Shown: one piece after another, positions 51,268-59,698 of the stretch | Layout: each line of letters opens with the position of its first letter | Position numbering within the stretch: position 1 is the stretch's first letter | Source of the DNA: Frankia sp. AgB32 | Lineage (GTDB): Bacteria > Actinomycetota > Actinomycetes > Frankiales > Frankiaceae | Direction of reading: 5' to 3' | Assembly (NCBI RefSeq): GCF_023243045.1 | Contig: NZ_JALKFX010000015.1 | Span: 23,630-87,629 of the forward strand | Length of the DNA stretch: 64,000 bases | The notes under the pieces: generated by a model | The model's database searches: none | What the model was told of the DNA's origin: nothing | Seen by the model: only the letters and a program-made list of their open reading frames with translations | Made by a program: the position numbers and the translations under genes

Positions 51268-52724
51268 CTGCCCACTCAGGGGCACCTGTGGACAACCGCC
51301 CGCCCCGGGTGGTCACGGGCATCTGATGGACCATGCCCACCTGGCGGTCAGCCATCCCATCCAGCCGCGGAACGCTCGTCCACCGCCGCCGAGGCAGCGA
51401 CGCTGCCCAGCGTGCGGTCAGAGTTGCCTCCGTTCACCATCACCTCCGCTGGCCAGTGGATGACCAGCCGAGCCCGCGCCGAGGAGCACCGCGTCCCCGG
51501 GACGCGTCCACGGTGCCCATGAGGGTCGCGCGATGGCCGACGGCGGTCGCGAGGTTCGGCCGCGCACCGTTGCCGCATAACGGTGACCGCTGACCAGGTG
51601 ACCGCTGACCAACGGAGGACGGGGCGGACTGACCGCGTCCACCGCAGGTGGCTCGTCCCTGCCTGCGGTCGTCCGCCTCGGCGGGCGCCCTCCTGCTCCG
51701 ACGGCACGCTGCCCACCCAGGGGCTGTGGACAGCCGGACCAGTGCAACGAGGGCAGTCCCGCCCGGGCCCGGCGCCCCTGGGCCGGTCCGTGCCAGCCGA
51801 CATCCGACAGCCGATCCACCGGACGCTGCCCACAGCGACGCTGCGCATCGGCACGCTGCCCACAGGCGCTGGCCGACGGCACGGCCGGCTGCCCACAGCG
51901 GCGCTGTCCACAGGCGGGCCGAGATCCTCGACAGGCAGCACGATCGGGGTCATCGCACGCTGCCCACACGATGGGCGCGGGCAGGGCAGCCACCTGTCGC
52001 TGCCGTCGCCGTCGGTGGACTCCACTGGTGGATATCGCTCGGGCGACGCTGACCATGCCGCCAGCCCGTCGGAGAGTTGTGACGCGCGTCCGGCGCCGGT
52101 GCCCGCGGTTGGTGAACGAGGCGGGCTGCCAGGCCGGTCAGCGCGCCTGTGGACAGCGCTTTCCCGGACTCCCGGGTGTGGGGGTCCGGATGCCTCTGGC
52201 GTCGCCACTGTGGACACCGCTCTCCATCGGCCACCCATCGCTGTGGATAACTCCGCCGCGGCCTGTCTTTGCAGGTCAGGACAGGTCTAGGCCGGGCAGC
52301 AAGGTCGATGGCGGCTACGCTGCCCGTCGTTCGAGGCACGGGACGCTCTCCATCCAGGTGCACTGTCCATCCAGGTGCACTGTGTGGTTCACCGCGGTCG
52401 CGCCACGGATGAGCACCCTGACCGCCCTGCCGGCTGGTCGGACGCGATCGGCGCCGCGATCCACGACGGTGGCTCCCGCACGGTGCCCGTTCAGGCTGGG
52501 GACAAGCCACGCCGTCCCGGCAGGGCGACGGTCGTATCCGTCGTCGTTATCCACACCGGCGTCGCGTGCTCCCCCGGACGACGCAGACCATGCCCAAGGA
52601 AGGCTGGCGAGCTCGGCGCCCGGCGTTCGGGCCGCGGGCGAGGCGATCTGACCTGGTCGGTATCAGGGATGGACGACCCGACGCCGGCCACGGTGCCCAC
52701 CCAGGGGCAGCTGTGGACAGCCCC
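51268..52724 (+). repeat. Dispersed composite repeat: GCCCACYCAGGGGC followed by a DnaA box
   Basis: Three copies lie at about 51270-51299, 51711-51737 and 52695-52724. Each has GCCCACYCAGGGGC, then zero to three bases, then C/TGTGGACA and RCCS. The fixed association of the two parts suggests a composite protein-binding unit. The single words GGTGCCCA and CATGCCCA occur many more times across the region. Confidence 0.65.
52349..52382 (+). repeat. 17-bp tandem repeat in the DnaA-box region
   Basis: CCATCCAGGTGCACTGT is present twice in succession. No gene covers it. Confidence 0.75.
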
Positions 52725-52960
52725 GGTGCTCTGGGTGGTCAGGGATGGCGGATTCAGCGGTGCCCGTCCAAGCGTCAGCGCCCCGCCCGCCAGACGAGCG
52801 GCCGCGCGCGACCAGCCGCTGGCCGACGGTGCCCAGCAGGCGGTCAGGGCGGTATCCGCTCACCATCACCAGCACGGGTGAGCGCACCGACACCGAGGAG
52901 GAACGGGCAGGAACGGGCAGCGCACCTGTGGATATCGACCCGGACCGGTCAGCGGCAGGG

Positions 52961-53626
52961 TCAGCCGGGCGAGTCGGTGACCAACTTCAGGGCACCGCCG
53001 GACGCTTGTGGTGACCCTGGACGCACCGCGGCGAGGCAGAAGTCGACCAGTCGGCGATGGAACGCGGGGTTGTCCAGGTCCGCGCTGGCGGCGAAGGCGT
53101 GCCTGGCCAGCAGCGCGCCCAGGAAGGCGCTCGTCGCCAGGTCGGTGTCGAGATCGGCCCGGGCCTCACCACGGGTCACCGCGTCGTGGAAGGCGTCCTC
53201 GATCGCGGCCGCGCAGCGGTCGACCGACTCGCGACGGAAGGCCGCGTACATCGCGGGGAAGCGTGGGAGTTCGGCCATGCACCGGGCGAGGATCGACAGC
53301 CGCGGCTCGGTGAACACGGCGTCCACATACGGCGCGAGCTCCAGCAGGTCGGCGTTCAGGCTGCCGGTTCGGGGCGGGACGAGCCCGGCGGCCAGCGTCC
53401 CCAGCGCGTTGACGACGAGGTCGTCCCGGGCTGGCCAGCGCATGTAGATCCCGCGCTTCGCGACGCCGGCACGGGCCGCGACGCGGTTCACGCTGAAGCC
53501 GTCGACGCCGTGCTCGGCGAGTTCGTCCACCGCCGCGGCAAGCACGCGGGTGTCGATGGTGGCGTCGCGGGGCCGTCCCCGCCGCGGCCTGTCGACCTCG
53601 ACCTGCTCCGCGTCCTGCTGCGCCAT
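52961..53626 (-). CDS. TetR-family transcriptional regulator
   Basis: 221 residues. The N-terminal HTH is clear (DATIDTRVLAAAVDELAEHGVDGFSVNRVAARAGVAKRGIYMRWPARDDLVVNAL), and the C-terminal ligand domain fits the TetR_C type with FTEPRLSILARCMAELPRF. It is divergent from the Ohr peroxidase and shares a 133-base promoter region with a 29-bp palindrome, so it probably represses that gene and itself. Confidence 0.85.
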   Translation of the reverse strand: MAQQDAEQVEVDRPRRGRPRDATIDTRVLAAAVDELAEHGVDGFSVNRVAARAGVAKRGIYMRWPARDDLVVNALGTLAAGLVPPRTGSLNADLLELAPYVDAVFTEPRLSILARCMAELPRFPAMYAAFRRESVDRCAAAIEDAFHDAVTRGEARADLDTDLATSAFLGALLARHAFAASADLDNPAFHRRLVDFCLAAVRPGSPQASGGALKLVTDSPG

Positions 53627-53667
53627 GCGCCAAGGCTAAGCGGGATCGAGGGGACTTGACCGCGAAT

Positions 53668-53696
53668 ATTTAAGACACCAATGTGGTTACCTAAAT
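53668..53696. promoter_or_regulatory. 29-bp palindromic operator between the TetR and Ohr genes
   Basis: The half-sites ATTTAAGACACCA and TGGTTACCTAAAT match at 10 of 13 symmetric positions around a central ATG. The site is AT-rich in a GC-rich context and lies 42-70 bases from the TetR start and 64-92 bases from the Ohr start. Confidence 0.6.
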
Positions 53697-53759
53697 CGCG
53701 GCGAGCGCCCGGCCAACCGGCGACGCGGACCACATACATCCAGATCCGTGGAGGGTGAC

Positions 53760-54188
53760 ATGGCGAACACGCTGTACTCGGCGACCTCGACCGCCTGGGG
53801 CGGCCGCGAGGGTCGGGTTGCCGCCAGCGACAACCGGCTGGACCTGCAGCTCTCCGTGCCGAAGGGGCTCGGCGGCGACGACGGCCCGGGCACGAATCCC
53901 GAGCAGCTCTTCGCGACCGGTTACGCAGCGTGTTTCCACAGCGCGCTGAAGCTCGTCGCGAGCGGCAAGAAGATCGACGTCAGCGACTCCGCGGTGTCGG
54001 TGACCGTGAACCTCGTCATCAACGATGACGGTTCCCTCGATCTGGCCACCAGGATCGAGGGGCAGATCCCCGGCCTCGAGCCCGCCGCCGGCCAGGAGCT
54101 GCTCGACGCGGCCCACGCGGTGTGCCCCTACTCCCGCGCCACCAGGGGGAACATCTCCTCCCAGGTCGTCCTGATCGACAACGACTGA
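53760..54188 (+). CDS. ohr: Organic hydroperoxide resistance protein (Ohr/OsmC family)
   Basis: 142 residues. Peroxidatic and resolving cysteines are C58 (YAACFHSALK) and C122 (HAVCPYSRAT), as in Ohr. The supporting arginine (GGREGR, R16) and glutamate (NPEQL, E48) are in the expected places. Ohr reduces organic hydroperoxides using lipoyl thiols. The N-terminus TLYSATSTAWGGREGRV is typical. ATG 53760 has GGAGGG seven bases upstream. Regulation by the divergent TetR protein rather than the usual MarR-type OhrR is likely. Confidence 0.92.
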   Translation: MANTLYSATSTAWGGREGRVAASDNRLDLQLSVPKGLGGDDGPGTNPEQLFATGYAACFHSALKLVASGKKIDVSDSAVSVTVNLVINDDGSLDLATRIEGQIPGLEPAAGQELLDAAHAVCPYSRATRGNISSQVVLIDND

Positions 54189-54403
54189 CCGCCCACCCGT
54201 CGGGCGCATCACCCGTTGGTGGCCCCGGCCGCCGACGGGTGATGACCGGTGCCGGACGGGCGGGTCAAACCGGTCCGAAGCCCGCTTCGCGGCGGCGCGG
54301 GTCGGCCGCGGTCGATCGCCTACGCAGGCGATCCAGGTGAAGATCAGGACGCAATGTCCTAATGTTCCCAGTGGCGCCACCCTGGACGTCAAGGGATCAG
54401 GAC

Positions 54404-55846
54404 ATGGCCCGAACGGACGGAGGGGCGCACTTGCGGATCGCGTTGTTGTCGTACCGGAGCCTGCCCACCTGTGGTGGACAAGGGGTGTACGTTAGACATC
54501 TTTCCCGCGAACTGGTCGCCCAGGGGCACCAGGTGCAGGTGCTGAGCGGGCCGCCGTACCCGGATCTCGACGACGGCGTCGGCCTCACCGAGCTACCGAG
54601 CCTCGATCTCTACGGCGAGGCCCGCCCGTTCCGCTGGGCCGCCCCGTCCGAGCTGCGCTCGCTGCCCGATCTCGTCGAGTTCGGGATGATGCGCTCCGGG
54701 CAGTTCTCCGAACCGCTGTCGTTCAGCCTGCGGGCCTACCAGGCGCTGCGCCCCCGGGCGTCGGGCGGGCGGCCGCCGTTCGACATCGTCCATGACAACC
54801 AGGGCCTCGGCTACGGCATGCTCGCGCTGCGCATGGCGATGCGGCCCTACCGGATCCCGGTGGTGTGCACCGTGCACCACCCGATCACCGTCGACCTGCG
54901 GCTGAGCCTGGCCGCGGCGACGTCCCTGCGCGCGAAGCTGGGCCTGCGCCGCTGGTACTCGTTCCTGCCGATGCAGGCCAGGGTGGCGCGCGGCCTGGAC
55001 GGCGTCATCATCCCGTCGGAGAGCTCACGTCGGGGCATCATCGAGGACATGGGCCTGCCGTCGGAGAGCATGCAGACGGTGCCCCTGGGGGTCGATGCCG
55101 ACATCTTCACCCCCGCGCCCGCCGGCGCGATGCCGGTCCCGGGCCGCATCGTCGTGGTGACCAGCGCCGATGTGCCGCTCAAGGGCCTGGGAGTGCTGCT
55201 GGAGGCGCTGGCGTCGCTGCGCGCCGACCGCCCCGCCCACCTCGTCTGCGTCGGCAAGGTCCGCGAGGGCGGCGAGGCGCAGCGCCGGGTCGGCGAGCTG
55301 GGCCTGGCCGACGCCGTGACGTTCCGCTCCAACGTGCCGGAGCAGGAGCTGGTCGAGCTGCTGCGATCGGCCGAGGTGGCGGTCGTCCCCTCGCTGTACG
55401 AGGGGTTCAGCCTGCCCGCCGTCGAGGAGATGGCCTGCGGGCTCCCGCTGGTCGCGACGACCGCCGGCGCGCTGCCGGAAGTGGCCGGCGAGGACGGCGA
55501 GGCGGCGCTGCTCGTGCCGCCGGGTGACCCGGTCGCGCTGGCCCGGGCGATCCGCACGCTGCTCGACGACCCGGCGCTGCGCGCGCGGATGGGCGCCGCG
55601 GGCCGCCGTCGGGTGGAGGAACGCTTCTCCTGGCGGGCGGCCAGTGCCGCGACCGCGGCCTGGTACGCCGAACGGATCGCCGCCGTCGGCGGCACGCCGA
55701 GCACTCCCCATCCGGACGCCGCCTCGTCGTGGGCGACGAAACTGCCCACCGTCTGGTCCAGCGGCCCGGCGCCGGTGATCTCCCAGGCGGGCTCGGCCCC
55801 GGCGACCCGCACGGTGCCGCCCGGCTCGCCGACGCTGGCCGGCTGA
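54404..55846 (+). CDS. GT4-family glycosyltransferase
   Basis: 480 residues, GT-B fold. The N-terminal acceptor half begins LRIALLSYRSLPTCGGQGVYVRHLSREL. The donor half has VVVTSADVPLKGLGVLLEAL, LVCVGKVREGGEA and the EX7E-type motif EGFSLPAVEEMACGLPLV, typical of retaining GT4 enzymes using nucleotide sugars. It starts a set of three closely spaced genes with a methyltransferase and a terpenoid-cyclase-like protein. Acceptor unknown. ATG 54404 is chosen before the first strand; a TTG at 54431 is possible. Confidence 0.85.
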   Translation: MARTDGGAHLRIALLSYRSLPTCGGQGVYVRHLSRELVAQGHQVQVLSGPPYPDLDDGVGLTELPSLDLYGEARPFRWAAPSELRSLPDLVEFGMMRSGQFSEPLSFSLRAYQALRPRASGGRPPFDIVHDNQGLGYGMLALRMAMRPYRIPVVCTVHHPITVDLRLSLAAATSLRAKLGLRRWYSFLPMQARVARGLDGVIIPSESSRRGIIEDMGLPSESMQTVPLGVDADIFTPAPAGAMPVPGRIVVVTSADVPLKGLGVLLEALASLRADRPAHLVCVGKVREGGEAQRRVGELGLADAVTFRSNVPEQELVELLRSAEVAVVPSLYEGFSLPAVEEMACGLPLVATTAGALPEVAGEDGEAALLVPPGDPVALARAIRTLLDDPALRARMGAAGRRRVEERFSWRAASAATAAWYAERIAAVGGTPSTPHPDAASSWATKLPTVWSSGPAPVISQAGSAPATRTVPPGSPTLAG

Positions 55847-55857
55847 CCACCGCCGCC

Positions 55858-56589
55858 ATGCTCACCGTCGACTTCGATCTGTTCCCCGTGCCTGCCGGCT
55901 GCCGTCTGCTCGATCTCGGCTGCGGCGCCGGTCGGCACTCCTTCGAGGCGTTCCGGCGCGGCGCCGACGTCGTCGCGCTCGACTACTCCCTGGACGAGGT
56001 CCGGGGGGTGAACGCGATGCTGTGTGCCATGGCCGAGGAGGGCCAGGCACCGGCGACGGCCAAGGCCGGTGGGGTGCGCGGGGACGCGCTCGCCCTGCCG
56101 TTCGCCGACGCGACCTTCGACCGGGTCATCGCCGCGGAGATCCTCGAACACCTGCCGGCCGACACGGCGGCGATGGCGGAGATCGCGCGGGTGGTGCGCC
56201 CGGGCGGCTGGGTCGCGGTCACCGTGCCCAACCGCCTGCCGGAACAGCTCTGCTGGAGCCTGTCCACGGCCTACCACACGGTCGAGGGCGGCCATGTGCG
56301 CATCTACCGAAAGCCGGAGCTGCGCGAGCGGCTGGCAGCGGTGGGCCTCGAACCGGTGGGTGCCCACTTCGCCCACGCGCTGCATGCCCCGTACTGGTGG
56401 CTGCGTTGTCTCGTCGGTGTCCACGACGACGACCATCCGGCGACGCGGCTTTACCACCGCCTGCTGGTCTGGGACATGATGCGCCGGCCGGCTGTCACCC
56501 GGCTCGCCGAACGGGCCCTGAACCCGGTGCTCGGCAAGAGCTACGTGCTGTACCTACGGAAACAGGAGGCAACGCGTGCGGTCCGTTGA
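55858..56589 (+). CDS. Class I SAM-dependent methyltransferase
   Basis: 243 residues. Motif I RLLDLGCGAGRHSFE, the acidic end of strand 2 (VVALDYS), GDALALPFADATFDRVIAAEILEHLP and VVRPGGWVAVTVPNR are the standard Methyltransf_11 pattern. ATG 55858 lies 11 bases after the glycosyltransferase stop. It may modify the product of the neighbouring enzymes. Confidence 0.85.
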   Translation: MLTVDFDLFPVPAGCRLLDLGCGAGRHSFEAFRRGADVVALDYSLDEVRGVNAMLCAMAEEGQAPATAKAGGVRGDALALPFADATFDRVIAAEILEHLPADTAAMAEIARVVRPGGWVAVTVPNRLPEQLCWSLSTAYHTVEGGHVRIYRKPELRERLAAVGLEPVGAHFAHALHAPYWWLRCLVGVHDDDHPATRLYHRLLVWDMMRRPAVTRLAERALNPVLGKSYVLYLRKQEATRAVR

Positions 56590-57703
56590 GTCTGCTCCGG
56601 TGCTCACCCCCGAGGCTCTCACCGCGACCGCGACCGCGATCGCCGCTGCGCAGGAACCCGACGGGGCGATCCCGTGGTTCCCCGGCGGGCACACCGACGC
56701 CTGGGATCACCTCGAGTGCGCGATGGCCCTCGACCTCGGTGCCCAGACCGACGCCGCCGACGCGGCCTGGGCGTGGCTGCGCCACCACCAGCGGGCGGAC
56801 GGATCCTGGCCGGCCAAGACCGTGGCCGGCGTGGTCACGGAAGCGCACGCCGAGAGCAACCAGTGCGCCTACGTCGCGGCCGCGGCCTGGCACCGGTGGC
56901 TGCTCACCGGCGACCGGGCCTTCGTCGCCGAGATCTGGCCGGCGGTCCGACGGGCCCTCGACTTCGTCGTCGGCCTACAGGCGCCGACCGGACAGATCTG
57001 GTGGGCCCGCTCCGCCGAGGGAGACGCCCACCACGAGGCGCTGGTCACCGGCTGCTCCAGCACCCTGCACAGCCTGCGCTGCGGGATGGCGCTCGCCGCC
57101 CTCGTCGGTGAGATACCGCCGGTGTGGGAGACGGCGACCGGTGCGCTGGAGCACGCGCTGGTCAGCCACCCCGAGTACTTCGCCGTGCGGGACCGCTGGT
57201 CGATGGACTGGTACTACCCGGTGATCGGCGGGGCGCTGCGGGGCGCCGCCGGCCGGGCCCGGCTGTCCGACCACCGCTGGGACCTGTTCGTCCTTGACGG
57301 CCTCGGGATCCGCTGCGTGTCGGACGAGCCGTGGGTCACCGGGGCGGAGACCTGCGAACTCGCGATCGCCCTGCACCTGGTCGGCGAGTCGGCTGCGGCG
57401 GCCAAGCTGGTCACCGACGTGCAGCATCTGCGGGTGCCGGGCGGCGGCTACTGGACCGGCTGGCAGTTCCGGGACCAGGTGTTCTGGCCGGTCGAGCAGT
57501 CGACGTGGACCTCGGCGGCGGTGATCCTCGCCGTGGACACCCTGGCCGGCGGGGTCACCGAACGGCTCTTTCGCGGCGATGACCTGCCGGCTGGCCGCTA
57601 CCTGCCGGCCGGCGACGGCGGGACGTTCCTGCCCGCGCCGCGGTCGGCGCTGGTGGCCGAGCTGGCGCCGGCGTGCGGCTGCGCGTCAATCGACGCGGCG
57701 TAG
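56576..57703 (+). CDS. Prenyltransferase/squalene-cyclase-like alpha-toroid protein
   Basis: 375 residues. The repeats AAQEPDGAIPWFPGG, WLRHHQRADGSWPAK and VGLQAPTGQIWWARS carry the QxxxGxW-like pattern of the squalene-cyclase/prenyltransferase alpha-alpha toroid. DRWSMDWYYPVIGGALRG and GGGYWTGWQFRDQVFWPVEQSTWTSAAVILA continue the barrel. The DxDD motif of true squalene cyclases is not seen, so catalysis is uncertain; a polyprenyl or sugar-lipid binding role is possible. GTG 56576 overlaps the methyltransferase end by 14 bases, showing coupling. Confidence 0.72.
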   Translation: MRSVESAPVLTPEALTATATAIAAAQEPDGAIPWFPGGHTDAWDHLECAMALDLGAQTDAADAAWAWLRHHQRADGSWPAKTVAGVVTEAHAESNQCAYVAAAAWHRWLLTGDRAFVAEIWPAVRRALDFVVGLQAPTGQIWWARSAEGDAHHEALVTGCSSTLHSLRCGMALAALVGEIPPVWETATGALEHALVSHPEYFAVRDRWSMDWYYPVIGGALRGAAGRARLSDHRWDLFVLDGLGIRCVSDEPWVTGAETCELAIALHLVGESAAAAKLVTDVQHLRVPGGGYWTGWQFRDQVFWPVEQSTWTSAAVILAVDTLAGGVTERLFRGDDLPAGRYLPAGDGGTFLPAPRSALVAELAPACGCASIDAA

Positions 57704-58303
57704 CAGCCGCAGCGAGCCCACCTGGGACTCCTCCCGAAATCCCTCGTCGAGTGCGCGCAGCACCACGTGGTAGGGCGCCTGGCCGCCATCGGCCGGGTCG
57801 GGGAACACGTCGTGGACGGCGAGCTGCCCGCCGGGCCGGACGTGGCGCGCCCAGGCCTCGTAGTCGGCCTGAGCCTGTGCCTCGGTGTGCCCGCCGTCGA
57901 GGAACAACATCGCGGCCGGGGTGGACCACCAGCGCCCGACCTGCTCGGAGCGGCCCACCACGGCCGTCACGACGTCCTCGACGCCGGCTGTCTCCAGCGT
58001 CCGCCGCAGGTGCGGGAGGGTGTCGAGCCGGCCGGTGCGCGGATCGACGAGCGACGTGTCGTGCCATTCCCAGCCCGGCTGGTTCTCCTCGGACCCACGG
58101 TGATGGTCGACGGTGACCACCGCGGCGCCCGCGACGCGCGCCCCGGCGGCGAGATAGACGGTGGACTTTCCGCAGTAGGTGCCGACCTCGCAGATCAACC
58201 CGCCGGTCGGCACCCGGCAGGCCGCCTCGTACAGCGCCAGCCCCTCCGGCTCGGGCATGAAACCCGTCGCCTCCTCGGCGATCCGCAGCAGCGCGGTGTC
58301 CAC
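57686..58303 (-). CDS. Class I SAM-dependent methyltransferase (Methyltransf_24 type)
   Basis: 205 residues. The SAM site is GGLICEVGTYCGKSTVYLAAGA, followed by VVTVDHHRGSEENQPGWEWHD and AMLFLDGGHTEAQAQADYEAW, where LDGGH is typical of the CmcI/TylF-like Methyltransf_24 group. GTG 58303 has GGAGGGAGG about five bases upstream. Its end overlaps the terpenoid-type gene by 18 bases on the opposite strand, and its presence beside the other three enzymes suggests the same pathway. Confidence 0.8.
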   Translation of the reverse strand: MDTALLRIAEEATGFMPEPEGLALYEAACRVPTGGLICEVGTYCGKSTVYLAAGARVAGAAVVTVDHHRGSEENQPGWEWHDTSLVDPRTGRLDTLPHLRRTLETAGVEDVVTAVVGRSEQVGRWWSTPAAMLFLDGGHTEAQAQADYEAWARHVRPGGQLAVHDVFPDPADGGQAPYHVVLRALDEGFREESQVGSLRLLRRVD

Positions 58304-58400
58304 CGCAGCCTCCCTCCGCGCCGTATCCGGCGTCGCCCACCAGCCCCGAACAGAAAGCCCCGAACAGCCAGCCGTACCGGGCGATAACAAACCTAGCCGG

Positions 58401-59075
58401 CTAGCGGCCCAGGGTCGCGGCGAGTTCGGCGCGGCGGGCGAACACCTCGTCGGACCGTTCGTCCATCTCCTTGAGCGCCTTGCGGCGGCCGCGGCTGGAC
58501 AGCCGGTCGATGTAGAGGCTGCCGCCGAGATGGTCGGTCTCGTGCTGCAGGCAGCGGGCGAAGTAGCCGGTGCCCTCGAGGCGCACCGGCGCGCCGGTCT
58601 GGTCCTGGCCGCGGACGACGGCGCGTTCGAGCCGGGCGACCTCCATGTAGGCGCCGGGGACGGACAGGCAGCCCTCGTCGCCCTTCTCCAGCCGGCGGTC
58701 GGCGGGGTCCGGGTCCTCCAGCACCGGGTTGGCGAGGTGCCCCACGTGCCGGACGCCGTCCTCGTCGGTGCAGTCGTAGACGAACAGGGCGGCGTCGACG
58801 TCGATCTGGTTCGCAGCGAGCCCGACGCCTTCGGCGACGTACATCGTCGTGAACATGTCGTCGATGAGGGCGGCGAGTTCGGGGGTGCCGAACTCCGTCA
58901 CTGCCCGACAGCGGCGAGCCAGGATCGCCTCGCCGACCACGGTGATGCGCCGGACGGCGCCGCGCCCCACCTCCGGGGAAAGCGTCGGATAGTCGTCGAC
59001 GGGCTCTCCGAGCAGCCGGACCCGTAGGTCCCGCTTCTCCCCTGCCGCGTCGGACCCTCCGGTACGCGAGGCCAT
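58401..59075 (-). CDS. def: Peptide deformylase
   Basis: 224 residues. All three motifs are intact: GVGLAANQ (83-90), EGCLS (134-138, metal ligand C136) and QHETDH (177-182, ligands H178 and H182, catalytic E179). It removes the formyl group from new proteins using Fe(II) or Zn(II). An N-terminal extension of about 40 residues relative to the E. coli enzyme is usual in actinobacteria. ATG 59075 has GGGAG nine bases upstream. Confidence 0.95.
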   Translation of the reverse strand: MASRTGGSDAAGEKRDLRVRLLGEPVDDYPTLSPEVGRGAVRRITVVGEAILARRCRAVTEFGTPELAALIDDMFTTMYVAEGVGLAANQIDVDAALFVYDCTDEDGVRHVGHLANPVLEDPDPADRRLEKGDEGCLSVPGAYMEVARLERAVVRGQDQTGAPVRLEGTGYFARCLQHETDHLGGSLYIDRLSSRGRRKALKEMDERSDEVFARRAELAATLGR

Positions 59076-59292
59076 GGCGAGCTTCTCCCTCCATCCGACC
59101 GGCGGCACCCCGCTGCGGGACGGCGGCCTGACGCCGGCCGGCCCGCCCACCGCCCGACTCGGCGGACCGAGCCGCCGCCGATGCTGCGACTTGCAGTGGT
59201 ACGAGCTTGGCAGAAGCCCGAGGTGATCCGCGACGGACCGGCCGCAGCCAGGCGGAATTCGCCCGGTCGGGCGCGGCGGGGACCCGCAACCG

Positions 59293-59592
59293 TCAGGGTG
59301 GGCGGTGCCGCGCCGCGCCGCAGCGCAGCCGCGCCCACCACGCCGCGAACTCCTCCGCCGCACGCCGCTGCCGTTCCTCCCGGCAGGTCCGGCACTGCGT
59401 GTCCTCGGCCGGGCGCTGCCCACAGGTGACACAGGTCGGCTCGGCGCCGGCGGCCATCTCGGCGTGCGCCTCCTCGACGGTGCGTCGGCAGTAACACCCG
59501 ACCGAGTCGGACACGCATGTCACCCAGGGTGACATCGACCCGGATCCGTGGTGATATGACCACTTGTGGCCACACAGCGAACACGGAGGCAT
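59293..59592 (-). CDS. Cysteine-rich small protein, probable zinc binder
   Basis: 99 residues with three cysteine groups: CSLCG near the N-terminus, [10 protein letters not shown] in the middle, and [16 protein letters not shown], which looks like a zinc ribbon, near the C-terminus. A helical tail follows ([17 protein letters not shown]). No family is recognised. ATG 59592 is used; starts further upstream (59628 or 59853) would overlap the Roadblock gene or a DnaA box. A function in nucleic-acid or protein binding is only inferred. Confidence 0.5.
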   Translation of the reverse strand: MPPCSLCGHKWSYHHGSGSMSPWVTCVSDSVGCYCRRTVEEAHAEMAAGAEPTCVTCGQRPAEDTQCRTCREERQRRAAEEFAAWWARLRCGAARHRPP

Positions 59593-59650
59593 GCCGGCAT
59601 TCGAACACACGACCAGACCGGGGTGCATCGCCTGGCCGGGCCATTCGGAG

Positions 59651-59659
59651 TTATCCACA
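59651..59659 (+). other. Isolated perfect DnaA box
   Basis: TTATCCACA lies between the cysteine-rich gene and the Roadblock gene, about 7 kb from the DnaA-box cluster. A single site could act in regulation or be chance. Confidence 0.4.
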
Positions 59660-59698
59660 GGGGGACGCGCTCGGTTGACGTGCGCCCAGGCGGAGCGT

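Larger units (their letters stand above)
50654..52960. other. 2.3-kb gene-free region packed with DnaA boxes (origin-like or DnaA-titration locus)
   Basis: Perfect or near-perfect DnaA boxes (actinobacterial consensus YYnTCCACA, given in either orientation) lie at 50712, 51102, 51122, 51287, 51725, 51904, 52148, 52209, 52242, 52547, 52712 and 52927. TTATCCACA/TGTGGATAA occurs three times and TGTGGACAA twice. The weaker CTGCCCACA adds 51826, 51856, 51889 and 51960. Open frames here lack GC3 bias, ribosome-binding sites and recognisable domains. The region also carries composite and tandem repeats. A long non-coding stretch with many DnaA boxes in both orientations is the hallmark of actinobacterial oriC, but dnaA and dnaN are not in the window, so a datA-like titration site is the alternative. 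Confidence 0.7.

Noticed and set aside
51348..52238. 296-codon minus-strand open frame in the DnaA-box region
   Set aside because: Composition is Arg/Pro/Ser/Gly without a domain, there is no third-position GC bias, and the frame runs through DnaA boxes and repeats. Long spurious frames are normal at this GC content.
51971..53447. Plus-strand open frames 51971-52651 and 52566-53447
   Set aside because: The first lies in repeat-rich non-coding DNA; the second runs antisense through most of the clear TetR gene. Neither has a start signal or recognisable protein.
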